The position numbers and the translations under genes were made by a program. A DNA stretch of 64,000 nucleotides from assembly GCA_017311185.1 (NCBI GenBank), contig JAESUZ010003163.1, positions 484,244 to 548,243 on the forward strand, given 5' to 3'. The DNA comes from Proteles cristata cristata. Taxonomy: Eukaryota; Chordata; Mammalia; Carnivora; Hyaenidae. A model generated the notes under the pieces. That model saw only the letters and a program-made list of their open reading frames with translations. It was not told the origin of the DNA and ran no database searches. Positions 11,508 through 21,660 of this stretch are shown here, in pieces (position 1 is the first letter of the stretch; each line of letters starts with the position of its first letter).

Positions 11508-12054
11508 TTTTTTTATGCCTTCTACCATTCAATGTTTTATTTTTTTATTATTATTTTTTACAAATAGTTTATTGTCAAGTTGGTTTCCATATAACACCCA
11601 GTGCTCATCCCCATAAGTGCCCTCCTCCATGCCCATCCTCCCCTCCCCCCAACATCCATCAGTCCTCAGTTTTTGTCAGCATTCAAGAGTCTCTCATGGT
11701 TTGCCTCTCTCCCCTTTCCCCCACTATTTCCCCCTTCTTCTCCCCCATGGTCCTCTGTTAAGTTCCTCCTAATCCTCCTATACGTGCAAACATATGATAT
11801 TTGTCCTTCTCTGCCTGACTTATTTCGCTCAGCATAACACCCTCAAGGTCCATCCATGTTGCTACACATGGCCAGATTTCATTGTTTCTCATTGCCATGT
11901 AGTATTCCATGGTAGAGATAAACCACATCTTCTTGATCCATTTGTCCAAGTGTTGATGGACACTTAGGCTCTCTCCATGTTTTGGCTATTGTTGAGAGTG
12001 CTGCTATGAATATTGGGGTACATGTGCTCCTATGCCTCAGCATTTCTATATCCC
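11508..12054 (-). mobile_element. 5'-truncated LINE-1 with target-site duplication and second poly(A)
   Basis: The minus-strand L1 3' end (MDKWIKKMWFISTMEYYMAM and the terminal GACAATAAACTATTTGTA) is flanked by TCCAAAAGGCTAATCTT (11491-11507) and TCCAAAAGACTAATCTT (12055-12071), one mismatch apart. On the 3' side of the L1 are two T-rich runs (antisense poly(A)) at 11506-11514 and ~11535-11560, separated by 20 non-L1 bases at 11515-11534, the arrangement expected from a 3' transduction. Confidence 0.88.
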
Positions 12055-12244
12055 TCCAAAAGACTAATCTTGAATTTTTGTCTTTGTGACACATTTCTTC
12101 AGCTGTTTCAAGAGAATACAGTTTAATTGACTCAACATCAGGAAATGGCTTTCCTTGTTGGATTAACCACTGAGCCACTTAGAAACTTACTTTTGTTGCA
12201 GCCTCATTTTTTATTTATATGAAGAAATTGTACGATGAGAAGTT

Positions 12245-12486
12245 CCATTTTAAATTCTTTATTTCTTTTCCTTTTTTGTTTTTGTTTTTTTTTTGTTTTT
12301 GTCTTTTTGAGAGTGAAAGAGTAAGGGAAGGGATAGAGGGGGAGAGAGAGAGAGAATATCCCAAGCTGGCTCCATGCCGAGTGGGGAGCTTGATGCAGGG
12401 CTCAATCCTAAAACCATGCGATCATGATGTTAGATCATGAAATTGAGAGATGCCGGCTCAACTAATTGAGCCACCAGGTGCTCCTC
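12245..12486 (-). mobile_element. CAN SINE, long form
   Basis: Long T-rich tail with GTTTTT repeats, head GAGCCACCAGGTGCTCC. TSD CCATTTTAAATT (12246-12257 and ~12486-12497). Confidence 0.87.
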
Positions 12487-12822
12487 CATTTTAAATTAAA
12501 AATTTTCCATTTAAAATTTTCTAATCTTCCTGACTTGCTTTCCTGTGAGTTGGGAATACTCTGATGAGTGGTATTTTATTTTATCTTATTTTTTTGATGA
12601 GTGCTTTATAATCTGGTAATATCGGTATATGTGGTGTGCTTCTAGAATAGCTCTAATGCCACTGCATAATAAGCATAATACTTTGCTGCCTAATTTGATA
12701 ACAAGACAATGTATATTCCATTGTGCCTTAAGAGTAAGTAGGATACTCAAAGTCCACTTTTCTCTTTTTTTGTTTTGTTCTGATGTGATGGGTATGCACA
12801 GGTTACGTTAAAGTTGTGCTAT

Positions 12823-13028
12823 ATTGGGGTGGCTCAGTCGATTAAGCGTCCGACTTTGGCTCAGGTCATGATCTCACGGTTCTAGGGTTCAAGCCCTGCG
12901 ACAGGCTCTGTGCTGACAGCTAGCTCAGAGCCTGGAGCCTGTTTCAGAGTCTGTATCTCCCTCTCTCTCTGAGCTTCCCCTACTCATGCTCTCTCTCTCT
13001 CAGAAATAAATAAAACATCAAAAAAAAA
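12823..13028 (+). mobile_element. CAN SINE, long form, with clear TSD
   Basis: AAGTTGTGCTAT at 12811-12822 and 13029-13040. The head is truncated (TTGGGGTGGCTCAG, lacking CGCCTG). Tail AAATAAATAAAACATC. Confidence 0.93.
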
Positions 13029-13039
13029 AAGTTGTGCTA

Positions 13040-13556
13040 TGGCAATATGTGTGGCGATTGAAATGCTGTGTAGGTATAACTGTCACTGCAGTATGTAGTG
13101 TGCTGAGCAATAGTGCGCAGTTGCGAGAGCGCCACACACAGACTTTGGTCCACCATTCATGTCCACTGTTGTATCTCTAAACAACTGGCTGTATTCCAGT
13201 TCAATTTTATTTGTAGGCACTGAGTTACCTATAATGTTTATGTCACGAAATACTAATCTTTTTATTTTCTTCAACAATTTTTTTTGGTTTTTAAATTATT
13301 ATTATTTTTAATTTACATCCAAGTTAGTTACCATATAGTGCAATAGTGATTTCAAGAGGAGAATCTTAGTGATTCACCCCCTATGAATAACACCCAGTGC
13401 TCATCCCGATAAGTGTCCTTCTTAATCCCCCTTGCCCTTTGACTCATTCTCCCAACAATTTAAAAATGTAAAAACCATTTTGGCTCATGGGCTGTAGAAA
13501 AACATGCACTGGGCCAGATTTGGCCCACGGGTTATAGTTTGCTGACACTTGGTATC
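13040..13556 (+). mobile_element. hAT (Charlie-type) non-autonomous DNA transposon, split by L1
   Basis: TATTCCAGTTCAATTTTATT..TGTAGGC at ~13194-13217 and CCAGATTTGGCCCACGGGTT..ATAGTTTGCTGAC at ~13514-13546 are the two parts of the familiar 'GGCCCGCGGGCC..AGTTTGCCGACCCCTG' hAT repeat. The L1 end at 13281-13452 lies between them. The left boundary is uncertain. Confidence 0.5.
13281..13452 (-). mobile_element. Short LINE-1 3' end (antisense)
   Basis: AATTTACATCCAAGTTAGTT, AATAACACCCAGTGCTCATC and AAGTGTCCTTCTTAATCCCC are the antisense 3' end of a carnivore L1 of a somewhat older type than that at 11557. CAACAATTT flanks both sides (13272-13280 and 13453-13461). It splits a hAT element. Confidence 0.8.
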
Positions 13557-14174
13557 AGTGCAGGGAACTGATGAGTGGTATTTTTCTCATTACTGTTGAG
13601 GAGTGCATTCCATTTATGCACAAAACTGAATGATGTTAGTGTTAAGTCCAAGTATGTCTCCTTGTCACTTCCAATCTTTAATCATTTTTCTTTTTTATTA
13701 AAATATTTTTAATATATGTGAAAGTATTTGGAAAAGCAAAAAAAAAAAAAAGACAGTAAGAAAAAAATCCTATAATCCAGTACTTAAAATTACAAAATTT
13801 TAACATTTTTTTCTCTTTTTATATAGGAACATGTAAATTTGAATTTATAGTTTATAAAAATCAGGTGATACCTGTGCCATTTGAGAACATTTTAAAAATT
13901 AACAACATATTTGAAAATCTGTCCATGTCAGTAAATAAGTATCTGTAGTCTCTTGCTGCGGGGACACGTAGGGTGTTCACCAGCCTTCTTTGGAATAGGC
14001 ACATGAGAGTCCTTCAGTTAGCTCACAGATTCCTTAAAACTTGTCCTTTTCCAGTTTCCAGTTTCATTTACTTTTCTAAAACCTTCTTCTGACTAGTGAT
14101 AGCCTAATAGGTGTAGAAAAATACTAGTTAATAGAATTTGGGACAGTGATGAGCATGTTGTGTATGTATGTGCC

Positions 14175-14335
14175 CTGTCCAGTATTGTAGTCCCATGTCA
14201 CATGAGATAGTTGAATGTATGACTAGTGTGACTAAGGAACTGAATTTTTAATTTTATTTGATTTTTATTTAAACTTAAAAAGCTGCCTGTGGCTAATGAC
14301 TAGTGTAATATTAGACACTTCTTTTCTCTTTTAGA
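14175..14335 (-). mobile_element. hAT-type DNA transposon fragment
   Basis: TCCAGTATTGTAGTCCCATG, TAAGGAACTGAATTTTTAAT and GCTGCCTGTGGCTAATGACT match one half of the mammalian 'CTGTCCAATAGAA' element, in orientation opposite to 35262-35550. Confidence 0.55.
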
Positions 14336-14361
14336 CACTTAGGTCTAGAACTCAGATTTTT

Positions 14362-14570
14362 TTTTTTTTTTTTTTTATTTCTAGGAGAGAGAGAGACCGC
14401 GTGAGCAGGGGAGGGTCAGAGAGAGAGGGAATCACAGACTCTGAAACAGGCTCCAGGCTCTGAGCTGGCAGTCAGCACAGAGCCCGACACGGGGCTCGAA
14501 CCCACGAACCGCGAGATCATGACCTAAGCAAAAGTCGGATGCTTAACCCACTAAGCCACCCAGGCGCCCC
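14362..14570 (-). mobile_element. Young CAN SINE
   Basis: TSD TAGAACTCAGATTTTT (14346-14361 and 14571-14586). Young-cohort marks present. Lacks the 2-bp deletion (CAGACTCTGAAACAGG). Confidence 0.96.
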
Positions 14571-14586
14571 TAGAACTCAGATTTTT

Positions 14587-15120
14587 ATTTTCCCCTCTAA
14601 GCCAACCCCTATTTTTACAATAATTTGTTCACAATACCACTGCTACTACCCAGGCTTGAAACATAGGAGTCATCCTTTAGCTTTTTACTCTGCTCCTTGC
14701 CGTCCCTTCCTCCCTCCTTTCCTTCCTTCGTTCCTTTTTTAGTAATCTCTACACCCAGCATGGTGATTGAGCTTCTACCCTGAGATCAGTAGTCAAATGC
14801 TCTACAAACTGAGTCAGCCAGGCACTTCTCTGCCCTCTTTCTTTGTCCGCTCTTAACCAACTGTCCCAATTTTGTGACGATTCTCCCATTATCCTACAGG
14901 TCCTGCCTCAAGTTATTGCAAATATCTCCTGATTTTTATCCTTCACTTTATGTCTTCTCCATCATGCATTTTGCAGGCTACAAGCCCATGTTGAGCTTCC
15001 TCACATCGCTCCTTACATTGGGAACCCACAGTTGCTCCCTTTCCCTTAAGGCTACTTTACAAAACTTTAATTGGTTTCTGTGATTTGGTCATCACCTATT
15101 ACGTCTTATGTCTCTTACTA
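14587..15120 (+). mobile_element. LINE-2 fragment (+)
   Basis: AAACATAGGAGTCATCCTTTAGC near 14660 and the later GTCCTGCCTCAAG / TATTGCAAATATCTCC / CTACAAGCCCATG run follow the L2 3' region in order. A short SINE interrupts it at 14736-14828. Divergence is high. Confidence 0.6.
14736..14828 (-). mobile_element. CAN SINE, short form
   Basis: TAGTAATCTCTACACCCAGC..ACTGAGTCAGCCAGGCAC, inside an L2 fragment. Confidence 0.8.
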
Positions 15121-15146
15121 TCTTGTTATTTGTTTATTTTTATTTT

Positions 15147-15366
15147 AAATTTTTAAAAATGTTTTATTTATTTCTGAGAGAGAGAGAGACAGCGTGACAG
15201 CGTCAGCAGGGGAGGGTCAGAGAGAGAGGGAGACACAGACTCTGAAATCCAGGCTCTGAGCTAGCTGTCAGCACAGAGCCCAATATGGGGCTTGGATCCA
15301 CGAACCACAAGATCGTGACCTGAGCCGAAGTCGGATCCTTAACCAACTGAGCCACACAGGTGCCCC
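15147..15366 (-). mobile_element. CAN SINE, long form
   Basis: ATGTTTTATTTATTTCTGAG tail side, GCCACACAGGTGCCCC head. GACAGCGTGACAGCGTCAGC shows an internal 8-bp repeat. Confidence 0.9.
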
Positions 15367-15549
15367 TATTTTTATTTTAGAAGGAGAGAGCTTGTGAGTG
15401 TGGGAGAGGGGCAAAAGGAGAGAGAATCCTCAGCAGGCTCCATGCTCAGCACAGAGCCTGACTTGCGGCTTGATCCCACAAACCTGTGATCGTGACCTGA
15501 GTTGATATCAAGAGTCAAATGCTAACTGACTGAGCCACCTATGTGCTCC
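15367..15549 (-). mobile_element. CAN SINE, long form
   Basis: TATTTTTATTTTAGAAGGAG to GAGCCACCTATGTGCTCC, directly after the previous SINE head. Confidence 0.86.
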
Positions 15550-15564
15550 TATTTTTTAATTTGT

Positions 15565-15678
15565 TTTAATGATTTTATTTTTATTTGGATTAATCTCTAC
15601 ATCCAACGTGTGGCTTGAACTCACAACCTTGAAATCGAGAGTCTCATGCTGTACCGACTCAGCTAGCCAGGTGACCCT
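15565..15678 (-). mobile_element. CAN SINE, short form
   Basis: GGATTAATCTCTACATCCAA..CGACTCAGCTAGCCAGG; third of four minus-strand SINEs in a row. Confidence 0.85.
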
Positions 15679-15689
15679 GTGTTGTATTT

Positions 15690-15900
15690 AAAAAAAAAAA
15701 TTTTTTTTTGTTTTATTTATTTTTGAGAGAGAGAGACAGCATGAGCAGGGGAGGGTCAGAGAGAGGGAGATACAGAATCTGAAACAGGCTCCAGGCTCTG
15801 AGCTAGCTGTCAGCACAGAGCCAACATGGGGCTTGAACCCACGAACCGTGAGATCATGACCTGAGCCGAAGTCGGACACTTAACCAACTGAGCCACCCAG
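15690..15900 (-). mobile_element. CAN SINE, long form, with TSD
   Basis: CCCTGTGTTGTATTTA at 15675-15690 repeats as CCCTGTGTTGTATTTTA at 15915-15931. Head truncated to GAGCCACCCAG. Faces the next + SINE head to head. Confidence 0.9.
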
Positions 15901-15945
15901 AGTTGTATACAACACCCTGTGTTGTATTTTAAACAAACCATGCTT

Positions 15946-16153
15946 GGGGCACCTGAGTGGCTCAGTTGGTTAAGCATCCAACTTTGGCTCAGGTCACAAT
16001 TTCATGGTTCTTGGGTTCGAGCCCCATGTCAGGCTCTGTGCTCCCATCTCAGAGCCTGGAGCCTGCTTCAGATTCTGTGTCTCCCCCGCTCTGTACCCCT
16101 CCCCCACTTGTACTCTGTCTCTCTCTCAAAAATAAATAAACTTAAAAAATAAA
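15946..16153 (+). mobile_element. CAN SINE, long form
   Basis: GGGGCACCTGAGTGGCTCAG head, AAATAAATAAACTTAAAA tail. Confidence 0.9.
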
Positions 16154-16159
16154 AAATAG

Positions 16160-16392
16160 AGGCGCATGGGTGGCTCGGTTGGGCGTCCGACTTTGGCTCA
16201 GGTCATGATGTCACAGCTTGTGGGTTTGAGCCCCACGTTGGGATCTGTGCTGACAGCTCAGAGCCTGGAGCCTGCTTCAGATTCTGTGTCTCCCTTTCTC
16301 TCTGACCCTCCTCTGCTCAGGCTATCTTTCTGTGTCTCTCAGAGATAAAAAACATTAAAAAAATTAAAAATAAATAAAAATAAAAATAAACA
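16160..16392 (+). mobile_element. CAN SINE, long form
   Basis: GAGGCGCATGGGTGGCTCGG head with loss of the TTAAGC box-A segment. Long A-rich tail with AAATAAAA units. Confidence 0.9.
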
Positions 16393-16499
16393 AGCTATGC
16401 TTATTCTTGTCTGTATTTTTCACTCAAACTGAGCTGCTCTGCAATGGTAGATTCTTATGATAGTGATTACTAATGTTCACCCATATCTTATTCTTCTCT

Positions 16500-16960
16500 T
16501 CTTGATGGGCCCATGGAAAACTTGCATTTAGGCAGAGCCATATGGACTAGTCCTAGCCAATGAAATTTGAGTGGTGTGATTTGTGTCACTCTAGGCTATG
16601 GCATTTAATAACTAGTTTGCTTTTCTCTCTTGCTCTGTGGGGTGTGTGTGGATGTAGGAGGGATCATATGTTCCAAATGGCATTGTTACAGTAGGGCAGA
16701 GCCACCAGCAGCAGTAAGGGTTGCTAAGTGACTATATGGAGCAGGTCTTCCAGTTCCTTAAGTTAGATATGTAACATGAGGGAGAAATGGACTTTTGAGT
16801 TAAGTTGCTGAAATTTCTGGCTTCATTTATTACATAGCATAGACTAGCCTGTCCTAATTAACATGTTTCCCAGATATACATATTAGGGTAACTAAGTGTC
16901 CAGTTTGCCCGGGAAAACCGGGCAGGTCCTGGACTAACTGGGACCATAATACATAAACAC
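16500..16960. mobile_element. Possible ancient dispersed repeats, unclassified
   Basis: CCAATGAAATTTGAGTGGTG..TGTGTCACTCTAGGC..TGGAGCAGG near 16557-16745 resembles a widespread old repeat. 16885-16945 (AGGGTAACTAAGTGTCCAGT..CCGGGCAGGTCCTGGAC) resembles another ('CCAGTTTGCCCGGGACTGTCC'). Confidence 0.4.
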
Positions 16961-17002
16961 TTCCCTACCTATTCAAATTCCGCTTGTTTATGTTATTTCT
17001 CG

Positions 17003-17452
17003 TTTTTTAAAAATTTATTTTTATTAAATTTTTTTATTTAATTTGAGAGAGAGAGTGTGTGCAAGTGAGGGAAAGGGTCAGTGGGAAAGAGAGAAGAGAT
17101 TCTTTTAAAGTTTTTTTTTTTAATGTTTTATTTATTTCTGAGAGAGACACACACATGGCATGAGCAGGGGTGGGTCAGAGAGAGAGGGAGATACAGAATC
17201 TGAAATAGGCTCCAGGCTCTGAGCTGGCTGTCAGAGCTTGACGTGGGGCTCGAACCCACGAACCTCGAGATAATGACCTGAGCCAAAGTCAGACGCTTAA
17301 CCAACTGAGCCACCCAGGAGCCCCAAGAGAGAAGAGATTCTTAAGCAGGCTCCATGCTGAGTGTTGGATTAACACAGGGCTGTATCTTGGGATCATGATC
17401 TGAACTGAAATCAAGAGTCGGATGCTCAACCGATTGAGCCACACAAGTGCCC
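17003..17452 (-). mobile_element. Older CAN SINE split by a younger one
   Basis: Outer parts 17003-17104 and 17325-17452 (head GAGCCACACAAGTGCCCC). The inner SINE duplicated AAGAGAGAAGAGATTCTT. Confidence 0.88.
17105..17324 (-). mobile_element. CAN SINE nested in an older SINE
   Basis: TSD AGAGAGAAGAGATTCTT at ~17087-17103 and ~17326-17342. Head GAGCCACCCAGGAGCCCC. ACACACAC in the body (17147-17154). Confidence 0.92.
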
Positions 17453-18309
17453 CTGTTTCTCAATTGTAACAGATTCCATACTCAACAAAACCAGAATTTT
17501 TCACCTCCTGTGGTTTATCAAATTTGTAAGGACCCTATGCCTGTATTGGTCAGTTTCTTTCATGCATGAGTATAGAAGTTTTTTCCACCTGAGCACTGTA
17601 GGATTTGAGTTTACCTGCTTTACTGATTTTGTTTCGTGTTGTTTTTGAAACTTAGTTGTTATCATTGTACTGTTTTCTTGTAAGCTTGAGTACAGAGTAT
17701 TTGTACTTAAATACAAAAGTGTTCAGGCTAACTTCTTGGAGGGAAAAGTTAAGTTCTTATTGCTGCTTTGCTATCCTGTTATCTAAAACGTGATGTGGAG
17801 TGTATTCGCATGCTATTATACGTAGGGTCTGCTGTAGCATTCATTGATGTAATGTTGGTTTCAAGTTCATAAAGCAGTAAGGGTGAGAAGAAGCTAAGTG
17901 AAGTGACCCAATTCATGACCCAAGATTTCTGTTACATTGAACGTTTTTCATTTTTTCCCCCGAGTATTATGCTGGTTATAGACTTTTCCATAAATAGTTA
18001 ACTCTACACTTTTCCAGAACTAGCTAACTCTTCCAATGTTAATTTATGCTGAATATAATCAACCCTGTTCTGGATTATGTATTCTGACTAGTAGAAGTCC
18101 TTTTGAGCGTATTTGATATCAAATAACTTCTGTTATGGACAATTTTGTGTTTATTCTTATAGAGAACTTTGATGCTGAAGTAATTAATATGGATTTACTA
18201 ATAAGACATTTTTTTTCTTAGGTTAGAAAGGAGAGAGTAAGTTCCTGTCTGTTAATTAGTAATGTGACTATCAAATACATGTAGTTGCGATACTGGTTTG
18301 GTATTCACT
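17453..18309. other. Intron, no feature recognised
   Basis: Unique-looking; a 71-codon antisense frame at 17501-17716 has no recognisable product. Confidence 0.55.
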
Positions 18310-18516
18310 CAACCATTAAACAGTAACTTCCCATTTTCCCCCTCTTCCCTTCAGCCCCAGGCAACCACTATTCTACTTTATGTCTCTATGAATTTAACTC
18401 ATTTGAGTTTGAGTGCAATCAAACAACATTTGTCTTTTTGTGTCTGACTTATTTCACTTAGCATAATGTCTTCAGGGTTCATTCATGCTGTCGCATGTGT
18501 CAGAATTTCCTTCCTT

Positions 18517-18614
18517 TTATTTTTAAGTAATCTGTACGCTCCACCTGGGGCTTGAACTCATGACCCTGAGATCAAGAGTCGTATGTTCTACTGACTGAGC
18601 CAGCTGGCACCCCT
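18517..18614 (-). mobile_element. CAN SINE, short form
   Basis: AAGTAATCTGTACGCTCCAC..TGAGCCAGCTGGCACCCC in L1 copy A. TSD CATTCCTTCTCTT / ATTTCCTTCCTTT is poor. Confidence 0.82.
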
Positions 18615-18639
18615 CATTCCTTCTCTTTTTTTTTTTTTT

Positions 18640-18889
18640 TTTAGAAAAATTTTATTTTTTTACTTTTTATTTTTTTTTAATTTTCTTAATGTTTTATTTA
18701 TTTATGAGAGAGACAGCATGAGCAGGCGAGGGTCAGAGAGAGAGAGGGAGACACAGAATCTGAAAAAGCCTCCAGGTTCTGAGCTAGCTGTCAGCACAGA
18801 GCCCGATGCGGGGCTCCAACCCACGAACCATGAGATCATGACCTGAGCTGAAGTCGGATGCTCAGCTAACTGAGCCACCCAGGCACTTC
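18640..18889 (-). mobile_element. CAN SINE, long form
   Basis: T-rich tail 18625-18690, head GAGCCACCCAGGCACTTC. 36 bp from the head of the next SINE in the opposite orientation. Confidence 0.88.
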
Positions 18890-18925
18890 TCGTAAAACTT
18901 TTTAAACCTTTAAAATTTTATTTTC

Positions 18926-19144
18926 GGGGCGCCTGGGTGGCTTAGTCGGTTAAGCGTCTGACTTTCGCTTAGGTCATGATCTCGCGGTTCATGGGTTCGA
19001 GCACTGCGTCGGGCTCTGTGCTGACTGCCACCTCAGAGCCTGGAGCCTATTTCAGAGTCTGTGTCGCCCTCTCTCTCTGACCCTCCCCTGCTCACGCTGT
19101 CTCTCTCTCTCTCTCTCCTAGAAATAAAATAAAAATATTAAAAA
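18926..19144 (+). mobile_element. Young CAN SINE
   Basis: Head GGGGCGCCTGGGTGGCTTAG, tail CCTAGAAATAAAATAAAAAT. TSD AAATTTTATTTTC at 18913-18925 and ~19146-19158. Lacks the 2-bp deletion. Confidence 0.95.
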
Positions 19145-19149
19145 AAAAT

Positions 19150-19336
19150 TTTATTTTCATCTTTATTTTTTAGAGAAGGAGAGTGCATGAGCAGGGGAGA
19201 GGGGCAGAAGGAAAGAAAGAATCTTAAGTGGGCTACATGCTCCCTATGGAGCCTGACATGGGGCTTGATTCTATGACCCTGGGATGATAACATGAGCTGA
19301 AATCAGGAGTCAGACACTCTACCACCCAGGCGCCCT
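19150..19336 (-). mobile_element. CAN SINE, long form
   Basis: TTTTATTTTCATCTTTATTT tail, ACCACCCAGGCGCC head with the CGACTGAGCC portion lost. Confidence 0.85.
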
Positions 19337-20117
19337 CTGTTCCTTTTTTTAAAAAGTGGAATAATATTCTAATGTATGCATATAGCATATTTTGCTTTTA
19401 CATTCATCCGTTGATGGACATTTGGGTTATTTCTCCCATTTGGCTCTTGTGAATAATGCTGCTGTCAACATTGGTGTTATGAATATCTGTTTGAGTCTCT
19501 GCTTTCAGGTTTGTTTGGTTTTTTTCTTGGTATATGCTCAGGTATAGATCTGCTGGATCACATGTTTAATTTTTTGAGGAACTGCTTTACTTTTTTCCTG
19601 CTTACAGTAGCTGCATCATTTTATATTCCCATCAGTAATACACAGGGGTTCCAATTTCTCTATTATATCCTCACCAATACTGTTGTTTTCTGGGGTTTTC
19701 TTGTTTTTGTTTTTGTTTTGTATTATAAAAATAGCCATCCTAATGCATGTAAAGTGTGGCATCTCATTGTGGTAGCTTATTTCTTTTATAGTTGAATAGT
19801 ATTCTATTGTATGGATGTACTATAGCTTATTTCTCCATTCACCTATTGAAGAACATCTTGATTGCTTCCAAAATTTGACAATTATAAATCTGTTTTAAAC
19901 ATTCATGTGCAAGTTAGTGTAGATGTAAGTTTTCATCTCATTTGGGTAAATACCAAGGAGCATGATTGCTGGATCATATGATAAAGAGTATGCTTAGTAA
20001 CAAACTACTAAGGTGTCTTCCACAGTGGTTGTATCATTTTACATTTCTACCAGCAATGTATGGAGGTTCCACTTTCTAAATTCTACATCTTTGCCAAACT
20101 TGCTATTATTGCTATTT

Positions 20118-20185
20118 TTTAAAATGTTATTTTTTAATTTATTTGAGAGACACAGACTATGTGGGGGAAAGGGAGGGAGGGAGGG

Positions 20186-20225
<40 letters not shown>

Positions 20226-20346
20226 CTAAGCAGGCTCCATGCTCAGCACAGATTCTGATGCAGGGTTCGATCCCATAATCCTGGATCATGACCTAAACAA
20301 AATCAAGAGTCGGATGCTTAACAGACTAATCCACTCAGGTGCCCCT
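20118..20346 (-). mobile_element. CAN SINE, long form, with (GA)n expansion
   Basis: The GA-rich body holds a pure (GA)n run at ~20189-20221. Head ATCCACTCAGGTGCCCC. Flanks TTGCTATTATTGCTATTTTT and TTGCTATTTTTGATTC give a TSD TTGCTATTTTT. Confidence 0.9.
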
Positions 20347-20415
20347 TTCATTGCTATTTTTGATTCTAGCTACCCTAGTGGATATGCAGTGATATCTCAC
20401 TATGGCTTTATTTTA

Positions 20416-20614
20416 CTTTTTTTTTTTTTTAAGTTTATTTATTTATTTTGAGAGAGAAAGACAGAAACAGAGGGGGAGAGAGAGAATCCCAAACAGGGTC
20501 TGCACTGTCAGTACAGAGCCCAATGGGGGGCTCAAACTCATGAACTATTGACATCATGACAAGAGCTAAAATCAAGAGTCAGATGCTTAACTGACTGAGC
20601 ACCCAGGTGTCCCT
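20416..20614 (-). mobile_element. CAN SINE, long form
   Basis: TSD CACTATGGCTTTA (20398) and CACTATGGTTTTA (~20615). Head GAGCACCCAGGTGTCCC. Confidence 0.9.
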
Positions 20615-20874
20615 CACTATGGTTTTAATTTGCATTTCCCTAATTGTTAATGATGTTGAACGTCTTTTCATGTGTTTACTGGTCATTTGTATATCTTTAG
20701 AGAAAAGTCTATTAATTAATCCTTTTACCATTTTTTGATGGGTTATTTATCTCTCTGTTGTTGAGTTGTAAGAATTCTATATATATTTTAGATACCAGAC
20801 CTTTATCAGATACATGATTTACAGACATTTTCTTCCATTCTGTAGTTTGTATTGATAGTGTACTTTTTTGTAAT

Positions 20875-21056
20875 ACTTATTTTTAAAAAGACCATGCATG
20901 TCCATGAATGGGAGATGGGCAGGGAGAGAGAGAATCCCAAGCAGGCTTCGCACTCAGCATGGATCCCCACATGGGGTCGACCCCATGACTCTGAGATCAT
21001 GACCTGAGCTGAAATCAAGAGTTGGACACTTAACCAACGGGCCTACCTAGGCACTG
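20875..21056 (-). mobile_element. CAN SINE, long form
   Basis: TSD TAGTGTACTTTTTTG (~20857) and GAGTGTACTTTGATA (~21059). Head GGGCCTACCTAGGCAC. Confidence 0.85.
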
Positions 21057-21214
21057 TGGAGTGTACTTTGATATACGAAAGTATATAATTTTATGAAGTC
21101 CAGTTTATCCGTGTTTTCTTTGATATGTTTTTGGTGTCATATCTAAGAAATCATTACTTAATCCAGGGTCATGCACATTTTCACCTATATTTCCTTTCAA
21201 GAGTTTTATAGTTT

Positions 21215-21331
21215 GGGGCACCTGAGTGGCTCAGTTGATTGAGCGTCGGACTTTACCTCACGACCGTGGGGTCAAGACCATGACCTGTGGTGAAGTCTGA
21301 CATTTAATCGACTGAGCCACCCAGGTGCCCC
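21215..21331. repeat. Fold-back (inverted) pair of SINE heads
   Basis: Left arm 21215-21253 (GGGGCACCTGAGTGGCTCAG..) and right arm 21293-21331 (..CTGAGCCACCCAGGTGCCCC) are both the first 39 bp of a CAN SINE in opposite orientations, complementary at ~33 of 39 positions. The 39-bp centre is antisense SINE-like (GACCATGACCTG). No SINE body or A tail is attached on either side. Confidence 0.85.
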
Positions 21332-21336
21332 TGAAG

Positions 21337-21521
21337 TTCTTTTTTTTCTTAATGTTTATTTATATTTGAGAGAGAGAGATTTCCAGGGAAGGGCAGAGAG
21401 AGAGGGAGATAGATAGACTCTACTGTCAGTGAAGAGCCCAGTGCAGGGCTCAAACCCAGAAACTGTGAGATCATGACCAAAGTTGGATGCTCAAATGTCG
21501 ACTGACCCACCCAGGCATCCA
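21337..21521 (-). mobile_element. CAN SINE, long form
   Basis: TTTTTTTCTTAATGTTTATT tail, GACCCACCCAGGCATCC head. Begins 6 bp after the fold-back pair. Confidence 0.88.
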
Positions 21522-21553
21522 ATAGTTTTATCTTTTAAATTTAGATCTTTGAT

Positions 21554-21660
21554 GGGTGCCTAGCTGGCTCGGTTGGTGGAGGGTGTGACTCTTAATCTTG
21601 CGGTTATGGGTTTGAGTCCTATGTGGGGTTTAGAGACTACTTTAAAAAAATTTTTTTTAA
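21554..21660 (+). mobile_element. CAN SINE, short form
   Basis: GGGTGCCTAGCTGGCTCGGT head, TTTAGAGACTACTTTAAAAA end. TSD-like TTTAGATCTTTGA / AATTTTTGATCC. Confidence 0.85.

Larger units (their letters stand above)
18310..19775 (-). mobile_element. Old LINE-1 (antisense), copy A, SINE-interrupted
   Basis: Segments 18310-18515 (AGGCAACCACTATTCTACTT; TAGCATAATGTCTTCAGG) and 19340-19775 (CATTCATCCGTTGATGGACA; CCATCCTAATGCATGTAAAG) read as successive antisense parts of an old L1 3' region. Four SINEs separate them. The same consensus stretch recurs after 19776, so a second copy begins there. Confidence 0.75.
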
